From contig NZ_CP070491.1 in the NCBI RefSeq assembly GCF_016925495.1, positions 4,352,001 to 4,416,000 on the forward strand: a stretch of 64,000 nt of DNA. The letters are read 5' to 3'. Below are positions 1 to 8,241 of this stretch, one piece after another; the first letter of the stretch is position 1; the number at the start of each line of letters is the position of its first letter. This DNA comes from Methylococcus sp. EFPC2 (GTDB lineage Bacteria; Pseudomonadota; Gammaproteobacteria; Methylococcales; Methylococcaceae). A program made the translations under genes and the position numbers. A model generated the notes under the pieces. That model ran no database searches. It was not told the DNA's origin and saw nothing but the letters and a program-made list of their open reading frames with translations.

Positions 1-670
1 CCTGGCCCATGCTGGCCCACACGTCGGTCACGATCAGGTCCGCGCCTAGTGCCGCCTCGCGCGGATCGCGGGTCAGAACGACGCGGCTGCCGGCCTGTTC
101 CAGCAGTTCGCTTTCCGGCTCGTAGCCCTCGGGGACCGCGATGCTGAGCTGGAAATCCAGAACCCGGGCGGCCTCGATATAGCTCTGGCACATGTTGTTG
201 CCGTCGCCGATCCAGGCCACCTTACGGCCGACGATGTCGCCGCGGTGCTCGAAATAGGTCTGCATATCGGCCAGCAACTGGCAGGGATGGAAGCGGTCGG
301 TCAGGCCGTTGATGACCGGAACCCGGGAATATTCGGCGAAGATTTCGACGGTACGGTGTTCGAAGGTCCGCAGCATGATGCCATCGACCATGCGGGACAA
401 CACGCGCGCGCTGTCTTCCAGCGGTTCGCCGCGGCCCAGCTGGGTGTCGCGCGGGCTGAGGAAGATGGCCGCGCCGCCCAGTTGGATCATGCCGGCTTCG
501 AAGGAGACGCGGGTGCGGGTGGACGATTTTTCGAACACCATGCCCAGCACCTTGTTCTTGAGCGGCTCGTGGAGGGTCTTGAGCTGCTTGAGTTCGATGG
601 CGCGGCGGATGAGGGCGCGGAATTCGTCGGCGCTGAGGTCGTTCAGGGTAATCAGGTGACGCGGATACAT
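1..670 (-). CDS. argF: Ornithine carbamoyltransferase, C-terminus beyond window
   Basis: Catalyses carbamoyl phosphate + ornithine to citrulline in cytosolic arginine synthesis. About 223 residues are visible, reading from the ATG at 670 to the window edge; the C-terminal third is cut off. The carbamoyl-phosphate loop SSTRTR and the HPCQ motif are both present and diagnostic of the transcarbamoylase family; neighbouring argD favours the ornithine enzyme over the aspartate one. A GGAG ribosome-binding site precedes the start. It lies 24 bases downstream of argD, so the two are very probably one operon. Confidence 0.95.
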   Translation of the reverse strand, partial: MYPRHLITLNDLSADEFRALIRRAIELKQLKTLHEPLKNKVLGMVFEKSSTRTRVSFEAGMIQLGGAAIFLSPRDTQLGRGEPLEDSARVLSRMVDGIMLRTFEHRTVEIFAEYSRVPVINGLTDRFHPCQLLADMQTYFEHRGDIVGRKVAWIGDGNNMCQSYIEAARVLDFQLSIAVPEGYEPESELLEQAGSRVVLTRDPREAALGADLIVTDVWASMGQ

Positions 671-694
671 GGAGGCTCCAGCCGTGGACGAGTT

Positions 695-1861
695 TCAGGC
701 GAGATAGGCGAGGACCAGCTCGGACAGCTTCCGAACCAGCAAATCGGCGTCTTCGTCGCTCAGGATCAAGGGCGGCAGCAATCGGATGGTCCGCTCGGCG
801 GTGACGTTGATCAGCAAGCGTTGATCCAGGGCCAGACCGACCAGTTCGCCGCAAGGCCGATCCAGTTCTATGCCTATCATCAGCCCCTTGTTGCGGATCG
901 CGACCAGATGGGGGTTGTTGCCCAGACTGGCACGGAAGTTTTCGACCAGCGTGGCTCCCAGGCTGGCGGCGCGCTCGGCCAGATTCTGCTCGCGCACGGT
1001 CTGCAGCACGGCCAGCGCGGCACGGCAGGCCAGCGGATTGCCGCCGAAGGTGGAGCCATGCCTGCCGGCGGTCAGCAGTTCGGCCGCCGCGCCGCGGGCC
1101 AGGCAGGCGCCTATGGGCACGCCGTTGCCCAGCGCCTTGGCCAGGGTGAGCACGTCCGGTTTGATGCCGGATTGCTGGAAGGCGAACAGCGAGCCGGTAC
1201 GCCCGATGCCGGTCTGGATCTCGTCCAGCATCAGCAGCCAGCCACGCTGGTCGCAGAGCGTGCGCAGCTTGGCCAGGTAATCGTCGGCCGGCACGCGTAT
1301 GCCGCCTTCGCCCTGCACGGGTTCGACCAGGACCGCGACGATGTTTGAGTTGTTTAGGGCGGCGACCGCATCGGCATCGTCGTACGGCACGCGCACGAAG
1401 CCGGAGACTAGCGGTTCGAAGCCTTCCTGCACCTTGGGATTGCCGGTGGCGCTCAGGGTGGCCAGGGTACGGCCATGGAAGCTGCCTTGCATCACCACGA
1501 TGAGCGCTTCGCTGATGCCGCGGCTGTGGCCGTATCGGCGCGCCAGCTTGATGGCCGCCTCGTTGGCTTCCGCCCCGGAATTGCAGAAGAAGGCGTTGTC
1601 CAGCCCGCTCGCACTCGTCAGCTCGTCCGCCAGCTTTTCCTGCAGGTCGACCCGGTACAGGTTGGAGGTGTGCATCAGCTTGCCGGCCTGGTCGGCGACC
1701 GCGGCCGCGACAGCCGGGTGGGCGTGGCCGAGTCCGCAGACGGCCACGCCGGCCACCGCATCCAGATAGGCCTTGCCTTCTTCGTCCCACAACCAGGCCC
1801 CTGCTCCCCGCGCAAAGCTGACGGGCAGGCGGGCATAGGTCGGCATCACATGGCTAGTCAT
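695..1861 (-). CDS. argD: Acetylornithine aminotransferase
   Basis: A PLP-dependent class III aminotransferase that converts N-acetylglutamate semialdehyde to N-acetylornithine (the family often also makes succinyl-diaminopimelate). The 388-residue reading has the expected length. The PLP-lysine segment LAKALGNG and the LDEIQTGIGRTG segment holding the cofactor-contacting Asp are visible. I chose ATG 1861, which begins MTSHVMPTYARLP; an in-frame TTG at 1885 would add eight residues but lies against a hairpin. argF follows after 24 bases. GABA or succinylornithine aminotransferase is the main alternative, made unlikely by the neighbour. Confidence 0.93.
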   Translation of the reverse strand: MTSHVMPTYARLPVSFARGAGAWLWDEEGKAYLDAVAGVAVCGLGHAHPAVAAAVADQAGKLMHTSNLYRVDLQEKLADELTSASGLDNAFFCNSGAEANEAAIKLARRYGHSRGISEALIVVMQGSFHGRTLATLSATGNPKVQEGFEPLVSGFVRVPYDDADAVAALNNSNIVAVLVEPVQGEGGIRVPADDYLAKLRTLCDQRGWLLMLDEIQTGIGRTGSLFAFQQSGIKPDVLTLAKALGNGVPIGACLARGAAAELLTAGRHGSTFGGNPLACRAALAVLQTVREQNLAERAASLGATLVENFRASLGNNPHLVAIRNKGLMIGIELDRPCGELVGLALDQRLLINVTAERTIRLLPPLILSDEDADLLVRKLSELVLAYLA

Positions 1862-1875
1862 TTCGTGAGTCCCAT

Positions 1876-1906
1876 TAAAAAACAAAAGGCAGTCACTTCG
1901 ACTGCC
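1876..1906 (-). terminator. Terminator-like hairpin just before argD
   Basis: On the minus strand a perfect 7-bp stem (GGCAGTC/GACTGCC) with a 5-base loop is followed by TTTTGTTTTTT. This is the form of an intrinsic terminator pointing toward argD. The T tract ends only about 15 bases before the argD ATG, so it either ends transcription from cstA with an argD promoter squeezed nearby, or acts as an attenuator in the argD leader. Which of these holds cannot be told from sequence. Confidence 0.7.
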
Positions 1907-2004
1907 CGCAAAAAAAATGAAGGCGGGGATTATAGTGAAAATATCAAGTCAGGCAAGCGTTTGTGTCGACTGAAAACCTGGTTTAGTAAGTTTACGTACC
2001 TGCT

Positions 2005-2036
2005 TTCGGCATGGGCGACCGGTGCCCATCGCCGAA
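2005..2036. repeat. Long hairpin downstream of cstA
   Basis: Inverted repeat TTCGGCATGGGC / GCCCAT-C-GCCGAA with a 7-base loop and one bulged base, giving a stem of about 12 bp. It lies about 70 bases past the cstA stop. No T tract follows on either strand, so it looks more like an mRNA 3'-end stabiliser or factor-dependent stop than an intrinsic terminator. Confidence 0.5.
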
Positions 2037-2104
2037 AATTTCATCGCGATATTGCTCAACACTTGGTTCAGCGCCGTCCCTGGCCCCTGAAAAGTCTCCG
2101 GGCG

Positions 2105-4183
2105 TCAATCCCTCACCCAGTTTTCCACCAGCCGGCTGGGCTCGTGCGGCGATTCGCTGGAAGGCAGATGCGGCTTGCCTGCCAGCACGCAGTAGATCAC
2201 CCGCAGCGTATCCAGCACCAGCACCCAGGTCAGTCCCAGGAATATGGCGGTGAGTGCGGCGTCCAGATAATCGTTGAAGATCAGTTGCGGCGCCTGTTTG
2301 GCGGCCTCGGGCAGCAGCCGACCGGCGAGCAGTTTCGCTGACAAGTCGTTGGCGTGGGCCAAGAATCCGATGCGCAGTTCCGGGCTGAACAGCTTTTCCC
2401 AGGCGGCCGAGGTGGTGACGGTGATGAGCCAGGCCAGCGGCAGCCCGGTCACCCAGGAATACCGCGCCTTGCCGGATTTCACCAGGATGGTGGTCGCCAC
2501 GCACAGCGCGATGGCCGCCAGCAACTGGTTGGCGATGCCGAACAGGGGCCACAGGCTGTTGATGCCCCCCAGCGGATCGATCACGCCCGTGTAGAGGAAA
2601 TAACCCCAGCCTGCGACCACCAGACCGGACGTGAGCCACACGCCGGGCATCCAGCTCGTGCGGCCGAGCGCCGGGACGAAATTGCCCAAGGCGTCCTGCA
2701 GCATGAAGCGGGCGACGCGGGTGCCGGCGTCCAGGGTGGTGAGGATGAACAAGGCCTCGAACATGATGGCGAAGTGGTACCACAGCGACAGCAGGCTCTG
2801 GCCGAAGGCCGAGGCGAACAAGCTGGCCATGCCCACGGCCAGAGAAGGCGCGCCGCCGGTGCGGGCGAACAGGGTGGTCTCGCCCATCGCACGGGCCAGG
2901 TCCGACATCTGCTCCACCGTCACCGGGAAGCCCCAGGCGGAAATCTTGGCGACGGCGTCCGCGGCTTCGCTGCCGACCAGGCCGGCCGGGCTGTTGATGG
3001 CGAAATAAACGCCGGGTTCCAGCACCGTGGCGGCGACCATGGCCATGATGGCGACGAAGGATTCCATGGTCATCGCGCCGTAGCCGATGAGCCGCGCGTC
3101 AGCCTCGTTGGCCAGCAGCTTGGGGGTGGTACCCGAGGAAATCAGCGAATGGAAGCCGGAGATTGCCCCGCAGGCGATGGTGATGAAGACGAAGGGGAAG
3201 AGCTTGCCGCCGAAGATGGGGCCGGTGCCGTCGATGAAGCGGGTCAGCGCGGGCATCTTCACCTCGGGGTGCAGGATGAGGATGGCCACCGCCAGCCCGA
3301 AGATAGTGCCCAGCTTCATGAAGGTGGACAGATAGTCGCGCGGGGCCAGCAGCAGCCAGACCGGCAGCACGGCGGCGGCGAATCCGTAGGCGATGACCAT
3401 CAGCGCCAGGGCCGGGCCGTCGAAGTCGAACCATCCACGCAGGCTCTCATTGCCGTCGATCCAGCCGCCGCCGGCCACCGCCAGCAGCAGCAGGCTCACG
3501 CCTATGGCCGTGGCCTCGATCACCCGGCCGGGCCGGATGCTGCGCATGTACAGCCCGACCAGCACCGCGATGGGGATGGTGGCCGCCACAGTGGAGGTGC
3601 CCCAGGGGCTGTGTTTCATCGCGTTGACCACCACCAGCCCCAGTACCGCGATCAGGATGATCATGATGGCCATCACCCCCAGCATCGCCGCCGCACCGCC
3701 GATCGCGCCCAGTTCGTCGCGCGCCATCTGGCCCAGTGAGCGGCCGTCGCGGCGGATGGAAAAGAACAGGATGACGAAGTCCTGCACGCAACCTCCCAGC
3801 ACCGCGCCGACCAGGATCCACAGTGTGCCCGGCAGATAGCCGAACTGCGCGGCGAGGGTCGGGCCTATCAGTGGGCCGGGGCCGGCGATGGCAGCGAAAT
3901 GATGGCCGAATACCACCCAGCGATTGGTCGGCACGAAATCGCGCCCGTCGTTGAAACGCTCGGCCGGCGTGGCGCGGCCGGCGTCCAGCAGCAGAACTCT
4001 GGCCGCCAGAAAGGCGCTGTAGAAGCGGTAGCCCAGGGCATACACACAGGCCGCCGCGACGACGAACCATAAGCTGTTGACGGTTTCGCCGCGCTGCAGC
4101 GCGATGCCGCCCAAGGCACCCGCGCCGAGCAGCGCTACCAGCGCCCAGAATGCGAGCCGGAACCAGGGATGTCGTCTATTCAT
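2105..4183 (-). CDS. cstA: CstA/BtsT-family carbon-starvation transporter
   Basis: Large inner-membrane permease of the CstA family, whose characterised members import pyruvate or peptides during carbon starvation. About 692 residues from ATG 4183 (MNRRHPWFRL); a GTG at 4225 is possible but less likely. Many hydrophobic helices are evident, with the family block FVPTNRWVVFGHH followed by AAIAGPGPLIGPTLAAQ, and GCVQDF. The length matches E. coli CstA (701) and BtsT (716). The small YbdD-like partner that often follows such genes was not found in the 240 bases downstream. Substrate cannot be assigned from sequence. Confidence 0.9.
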   Translation of the reverse strand: MNRRHPWFRLAFWALVALLGAGALGGIALQRGETVNSLWFVVAAACVYALGYRFYSAFLAARVLLLDAGRATPAERFNDGRDFVPTNRWVVFGHHFAAIAGPGPLIGPTLAAQFGYLPGTLWILVGAVLGGCVQDFVILFFSIRRDGRSLGQMARDELGAIGGAAAMLGVMAIMIILIAVLGLVVVNAMKHSPWGTSTVAATIPIAVLVGLYMRSIRPGRVIEATAIGVSLLLLAVAGGGWIDGNESLRGWFDFDGPALALMVIAYGFAAAVLPVWLLLAPRDYLSTFMKLGTIFGLAVAILILHPEVKMPALTRFIDGTGPIFGGKLFPFVFITIACGAISGFHSLISSGTTPKLLANEADARLIGYGAMTMESFVAIMAMVAATVLEPGVYFAINSPAGLVGSEAADAVAKISAWGFPVTVEQMSDLARAMGETTLFARTGGAPSLAVGMASLFASAFGQSLLSLWYHFAIMFEALFILTTLDAGTRVARFMLQDALGNFVPALGRTSWMPGVWLTSGLVVAGWGYFLYTGVIDPLGGINSLWPLFGIANQLLAAIALCVATTILVKSGKARYSWVTGLPLAWLITVTTSAAWEKLFSPELRIGFLAHANDLSAKLLAGRLLPEAAKQAPQLIFNDYLDAALTAIFLGLTWVLVLDTLRVIYCVLAGKPHLPSSESPHEPSRLVENWVRD

Positions 4184-4291
4184 GTCGGGTACGGAATTCT
4201 TGCGTGAGGAGTGATCGATAGGCACTGATTATGCCTGCTCCGCCTCGCGTGGGGTATGTGCTCGGCGCGAGGGCGAGGTGTCCCGACCTCG

Positions 4292-4780
4292 CTAGGCGGC
4301 AGGGCGCTTTTCGCGGAAGACGAAATAATAAAGGGCGATTCCCACCAGGCCGGCGGGCAGGGCGTTGTAGGTGAGAAACCACCCGGTGTTGGGAAGTCGG
4401 TTGACGAAGCCCCAGAACCGGTCCTGCTTGTCCGGAGAATAATCGTTGGGGAGGATGCAGACCCGGTAGGTGTAGAAGCGGCCGTCGAAAGCGAAGCAGC
4501 GAGCGGTTTCCTTCATGAAGAATTCGCTGTACTTCGGTGCGATCGTGTCGTCGCCGTACACGGTTTTGAATACGTGCTGGGCCGCATTCAGGCGGCCGGG
4601 TTCGCGGCCCGGATTGCGCGAGAACTCGAAGGTATGGTTCTCCCCGGACTCCGAAACGGTGTAGGGGAATTTCTCGCCCGCGTATTCGTAGACGAACTCG
4701 GCCGGCGCCGCCTGTGGCAGCTTGTACGCGCACATCAGCGAGGCCGCCAGGGCCAGTTTCGAGCTCAGATTCTTCGTCAT
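4292..4780 (-). CDS. Unknown membrane-anchored exported protein
   Basis: A 162-residue protein that I do not recognise. A hydrophobic N-terminus (residues 7-24, ending near QAAPA) looks like a signal peptide. A second hydrophobic stretch near the C-terminus (about residues 135-155) would anchor it, leaving a basic tail of about eight residues in the cytoplasm. The exported part holds two cysteines (TARCFAF, RVCILP) that could form a disulfide. It starts 30 bases after ydbL in the same direction, so it may be a fourth member of the ydbH-ynbE-ydbL operon. No function is proposed beyond that association. Confidence 0.65.
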   Translation of the reverse strand: MTKNLSSKLALAASLMCAYKLPQAAPAEFVYEYAGEKFPYTVSESGENHTFEFSRNPGREPGRLNAAQHVFKTVYGDDTIAPKYSEFFMKETARCFAFDGRFYTYRVCILPNDYSPDKQDRFWGFVNRLPNTGWFLTYNALPAGLVGIALYYFVFREKRPAA

Positions 4781-4810
4781 GGGTCGTCGTGCTCGGGCGT
4801 CGGCATTCGT

Positions 4811-5152
4811 CTAACGCTTGCTCCAGCCGGACGGCGTTTGCACGTATTGTCCGGCCGGGGTTTGCCCGATGACTTTCTGTGCGGTGAGTCGTCCGACTTC
4901 GCTTGGACTGACGCCGTTTTTCCGCGCGATCCGCTCGTATTCGGCATGGCGTTGGCTGTTGATGCTGTCGACCAGGGATTTTACGTCCGGCGGCGCATTG
5001 GCGTTGACCAGGCCCAGATAGCCGTCGAGTTGTTCGCCCACCCAGCCCTGCGCCTTCGCCTGGGACAGGTCGGCGGCCGACAGGGGAGTCGCCGCGAGAG
5101 TCAGGAAACCCGTCAAGGCCGCGGCCAGTATGAAATGCAGATGCTTGTCCAT
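4811..5152 (-). CDS. ydbL: YdbL-family (DUF1318) periplasmic protein
   Basis: A 113-residue protein with a clear signal peptide (ending at LSAADLSQA) and the compact family body: KAQGWVGEQLDGYLG near the start and GQYVQTPSGWSK at the end. In E. coli, YdbL is the periplasmic partner of the YdbH-YnbE envelope bridge. Two in-frame ATGs exist (5158 and 5152); AAGGAG lies 2 bases before the first but 8 before the second, so I chose 5152. It lies 12 bases after ynbE in the same operon. Confidence 0.85.
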   Translation of the reverse strand: MDKHLHFILAAALTGFLTLAATPLSAADLSQAKAQGWVGEQLDGYLGLVNANAPPDVKSLVDSINSQRHAEYERIARKNGVSPSEVGRLTAQKVIGQTPAGQYVQTPSGWSKR

Positions 5153-5164
5153 GGCCATGTCTCC

Positions 5165-5362
5165 TTAAAACAAGCCTTTCTTGGTCGTAATCAGTTCTTC
5201 CACGTCTTTTTCGATCCTGAGCCGGATCTCGTGCTCGATCTTGACGTTCATCGTGATTTCGATGGGCTTGTCGGGTGCTTCGACCTTGACGGAGGGCGTG
5301 CATCCGCCTGACAGGATTAGGGTGGATAGCATGGCGCCGGCGAAAGCTGCTGGCCTGGTCAT
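5165..5362 (-). CDS. ynbE: YnbE-like outer-membrane lipoprotein
   Basis: A 65-residue lipoprotein. In E. coli, YnbE multimers cap the outer-membrane end of the YdbH bridge that moves phospholipids between membranes. The signal ends LSGGC with Cys21 as the lipidation site; Ser rather than Leu at position -3 is slightly atypical. The mature part is short and charged (KIEHEIRLRIEKDVEEL). ATG 5362 has GAGGAA upstream and overlaps the ydbH stop as ATGA, so translation is coupled to ydbH. Confidence 0.85.
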   Translation of the reverse strand: MTRPAAFAGAMLSTLILSGGCTPSVKVEAPDKPIEITMNVKIEHEIRLRIEKDVEELITTKKGLF

Positions 5363-7548
5363 CGTTTTTTCCTCGCCGCCGGTGGCGGCACGGGGTTGGG
5401 GCGGGTTTGCGATTGTTCGAGTTTCTGGGTCTGCACCCATTCCAGCACCGGGTGATCGAAATCGCCGGTAAGCAGGCTCTCCCTGAGCAGGGCTGGCAAA
5501 TGTCCCTTGAGGTTCAAATTCAGCGCCAGGGGATGGGCATTGAGCAGGCCCGGGTTATGCCCTTCCATGCGCAGGTTCAGGCCATAGTCGCCGTTGGCGA
5601 GATAGTTCAGCCTGGCCGTGAGCTTATCGTACAGCAGGTGGCGGAGTGCCTGGAAGGCGATGTTGTCACCCGCGGGCAGGGAATGCCGATATTTAAGCAA
5701 GCCTCCCTGTGTTGCTTCGAGCCTGCCGTCGTGGATTTCCAGACTCGGTGGGCGGATCGTCAACACGATGGGAAGCTCGCCGGCCACGGTTCCGCTGCCC
5801 GCGAGCCCCTTCTGATTCAGACTTTGCAGCAGGCGGGCGAGGTCGAGCCCCGCGATGCGGATGGAAGTCTGTACCGGTCCGCCGTCCAGCAAGAGTACGG
5901 TCGGGACGAGTTCCACCCGGCCGCCGAACAGGTTCAAGCTCATGCCGGCGATGTCGACCCGATTCGGGACGAATGTCGCTTCGGTTCGCAAGCGCGTGGC
6001 GGCCAGGGTGGGCGACAGGCGCAAGCTGGCCGCTTCCGCGACGACTCGCCCGCTGCGATCGGCCAGGTCGTCCAGCTTCAACTCGGCCCAGGCGTTTTCC
6101 AGGCGCGCGTTTTTCATCGCCAGCGAAATATCTTCCAGCGCGATCTCGGCCTTGCCTTGCAGGTCGCCGGGCCGCCACCGGAGCAGCGCGGAGCCGCGCG
6201 CCCGCCCGCGTTCGGCCCGCCAGCTGCGGTACGGCTCGGGCATGGCGGGTGCGGCCATATCGAGCAACTCCGCTGCGGAAACCGAGGCGAGCGCGTCGAC
6301 TTCCATCGCTCCCCGGCGGGGAAGGCGTATGTCCGCCCAGGCGACGGCTTTGCCGAAATGGGACAGGGTGGCGTTCAACAGGGCCCCCCGTTCGTTGATT
6401 TGCGCGGACTGGATGGCCAGTTCGGCATCGCCGAGACGGAGCGCGTCGTTGGATAAGGCCAGGCCAGAAATGACCAGTTGGCCGCTGCCGCTCCAGCTGT
6501 CTCCCGCAGCGGCTTGCCAGTGCATGCGGCCCCGCGCTTGGCCGCCATCGGGTCGCCAGCCGTCGGGCAGCCAGTGCGAAGCCAGATCGAACAGTGCCCG
6601 CGCGGGCAGGTCGATGTTCCCTTCGGCCCGCATGGCACCCGTCTTCGGGCGCTCGAGCGAGATGTCCGCGAGCACCTGATGGTCGCGGAGGAGCCGTCCG
6701 TCGATATGCGTGTTGCCGCCACTTTTGTCGGACTGGATATGCAGGGAAGCTCCCCGTAGGGCGTCGGCAATCTGCCCGGATGCGCCGGCCGACGGCCGCT
6801 CGAGCGGAGGAATGATCGAGCCGAGATTTTCCAGCAGGCGGCCGCTATCTTCGGCGTCCAGTTCGAAGCGGAATCCGCCGTCCGCCTGCGCGGCGTATTC
6901 CAGTGTCAGCAGCACCGGGCCGGAGTGCCCGGCCAGGCTGGCTTGGAAGCGGTCGGGCAGCAGGGTCGCCCGGATTGCCTGTTCGGGGCCGTCCATCGTC
7001 AGGCTTGTCCGCCCGTGATCGTCGCGCAAGGCTTCCGCGCGTCCGGAGAATTCGGCGCGGCCCCAGGGGGAGTCAACCTCCCAGACCAGTTGTTCGATGG
7101 AACCGTGCTCGAACGGGAAAATCAGCGGGCCGGAATTCGCCGGTCCGATCGCAGCCTGGTCGCGATAGCTCAGGCGCACGTGGGCCCGAACGATGTTCAT
7201 GCCGACCAGTTCGAGACGCGCGAGGGAGTAATCCACCCGCATATCGTCGAATTCCATTTCGGCGGGACCCAGCGCGGAAGACAGAGTGAAGCCCGCGTGC
7301 TCCAGCCTCGCTTCGCTCCAGCCTACCGATTTCAGCTTCAGCCGGGGAGAGCCCAAGCCCGTTTGTTCCGCCCAGCGCAACAGCCCGGTTTCTACCGCCA
7401 ACGGCAGGTAGTATCGGGTCGCCAGGCCTGCGAGCAGCAGCGATAAACCGGTAATTACGAGGTATCGATATCGGCGTATGGGGGTCAAGGATTCTACTGG
7501 GTAGCGATGTGGGGGTACGCGGCGGCAGCCGGAGTTTGCGCACGGCAC
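5359..7548 (-). CDS. ydbH: YdbH-like AsmA-family intermembrane transport protein
   Basis: A long envelope protein anchored by one N-terminal helix (about residues 29-52), with a large periplasmic part rich in alternating beta strands, as in AsmA-type lipid-transfer bridges. The length (up to 729) is somewhat shorter than E. coli YdbH (879). Identity rests on this fold-like pattern and on order with ynbE and ydbL. The start is uncertain: GTG 7548 gives a 28-residue cytoplasmic head, and an in-frame TTG at 7488 is the alternative; neither has a good ribosome-binding site. It is the first gene of the operon. Confidence 0.82.
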   Translation of the reverse strand: MPCANSGCRRVPPHRYPVESLTPIRRYRYLVITGLSLLLAGLATRYYLPLAVETGLLRWAEQTGLGSPRLKLKSVGWSEARLEHAGFTLSSALGPAEMEFDDMRVDYSLARLELVGMNIVRAHVRLSYRDQAAIGPANSGPLIFPFEHGSIEQLVWEVDSPWGRAEFSGRAEALRDDHGRTSLTMDGPEQAIRATLLPDRFQASLAGHSGPVLLTLEYAAQADGGFRFELDAEDSGRLLENLGSIIPPLERPSAGASGQIADALRGASLHIQSDKSGGNTHIDGRLLRDHQVLADISLERPKTGAMRAEGNIDLPARALFDLASHWLPDGWRPDGGQARGRMHWQAAAGDSWSGSGQLVISGLALSNDALRLGDAELAIQSAQINERGALLNATLSHFGKAVAWADIRLPRRGAMEVDALASVSAAELLDMAAPAMPEPYRSWRAERGRARGSALLRWRPGDLQGKAEIALEDISLAMKNARLENAWAELKLDDLADRSGRVVAEAASLRLSPTLAATRLRTEATFVPNRVDIAGMSLNLFGGRVELVPTVLLLDGGPVQTSIRIAGLDLARLLQSLNQKGLAGSGTVAGELPIVLTIRPPSLEIHDGRLEATQGGLLKYRHSLPAGDNIAFQALRHLLYDKLTARLNYLANGDYGLNLRMEGHNPGLLNAHPLALNLNLKGHLPALLRESLLTGDFDHPVLEWVQTQKLEQSQTRPNPVPPPAARKKR

Positions 7549-7613
7549 TGCCGGCGAGCCATGAGTTTGCGGCGGTTCCTAGACGAAGGAAAGTGGGGTC
7601 GCCGCTGCGCCGC

Positions 7614-7640
7614 TTGAAATGTTGCTCATACCCGTATAAT
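7614..7640 (+). promoter_or_regulatory. Promoter of tRNA-Ala
   Basis: TTGAAA at 7614-7619 and a perfect TATAAT at 7635-7640, separated by 15 bases (slightly short; CTTGAA would give 16). The tRNA begins 12 bases after the -10 box, as expected for a directly transcribed tRNA gene. Confidence 0.7.
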
Positions 7641-7652
7641 TTGCCCCATATT

Positions 7653-7728
<76 letters not shown>

Positions 7729-7733
7729 ATCAC

Positions 7734-7766
7734 AAGGGCTCGGATAGTCTCCGGGCCCTTTTTCTT
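7734..7766 (+). terminator. Intrinsic terminator of tRNA-Ala
   Basis: Ten-base stem AAGGGCTCGG/CCGGGCCCTT with a 7-base loop, followed by TTTCTT. It lies six bases past the tRNA end and should separate the tRNA transcript from the defence island downstream. Confidence 0.85.
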
Positions 7767-7950
7767 GCCTGAAATTCTCGCGTGGCGCGGGGTTCTGGCC
7801 ATCCGTGCTGCGCGGCTGCCTTGCCGGGGTCATCGACCTGACTATCGGCCGCACCACTACCTTATTCCGGCGTTGATCCAGCCCGAAGCCAAGCGAATGG
7901 TGATGCTCGGAGCATCGAGCACTCGCCCGGCGTGCGGCAACCTGATAAAT

Positions 7951-7986
7951 TGCGATTTTTGCGATTGAAACCGACTTTATGCGATT
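7951..7986 (+). promoter_or_regulatory. Three TGCGATT repeats, candidate operator
   Basis: TGCGATT occurs at 7951, 7960 and 7980 on the same strand, in an AT-richer patch 27-62 bases before the start of the HTH gene. Spacings are 9 and 20 bases. The placement suits a binding site for a controller of the defence operon, possibly the HTH protein itself. No clear -35/-10 pair was found. This is inference from position and repetition only. Confidence 0.35.
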
Positions 7987-8012
7987 TGAACAACCGATGC
8001 CGGAGCGTCGCT

Positions 8013-8228
8013 ATGACTGAACCGTGGGTATCTGTCGACCAGATTGCCGAGCATCTGGGCGTGACACGCGACTCGATCTATCGCTGGATCGACCGCAAGG
8101 GTCTGCCCGCGCACCGCCTGGGTCGGCTGTGGAAGTTCCAGGTATCCGAGGTCGATGATTGGGTGCGCGCGGGTGGCGCGGATGAAGAAAAACACGGTGA
8201 TGCCCCCAGTGCATCGCCTCGCAAGTAG
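8013..8228 (+). CDS. Small excisionase/MerR-type HTH protein
   Basis: A 71-residue DNA-binding protein of the helix-turn-helix 17 (excisionase-like) group. The domain covers residues 1-50: WVSVDQIAEHLGVTRDSIYR is the HTH, then a wing with KGLPAHRLGRLWKF. A short charged tail follows. ATG 8013 is preceded by GGAG. It lies 13 bases before the methyltransferase gene in the same direction and is the first gene of the defence operon. Such proteins act as controllers or recombination directionality factors; a control role is favoured because no integrase is nearby. Confidence 0.8.
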   Translation: MTEPWVSVDQIAEHLGVTRDSIYRWIDRKGLPAHRLGRLWKFQVSEVDDWVRAGGADEEKHGDAPSASPRK

Positions 8229-8241
8229 AGGGACGGCCTGA

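Noticed and set aside
222-1790. Long minus-strand open frame over argF and argD
   Set aside because: It is out of frame with both real genes, is very Arg-rich and low in normal hydrophobic patterns. It is a shadow of GC-rich coding DNA.
2005-2036. Intrinsic terminator of cstA
   Set aside because: The stem is strong but no T tract follows on the minus strand, so it is listed only as a hairpin.
2354-3739. 461-codon plus-strand frame opposite cstA
   Set aside because: Composition is His/Gln/Gly/Arg rich without folds; it is the antisense of a clear CstA-family gene.
7951-7986. CRISPR-like repeats
   Set aside because: The TGCGATT copies are only seven bases long and unevenly spaced, with no cas genes. 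No CRISPR array was seen anywhere in the window.
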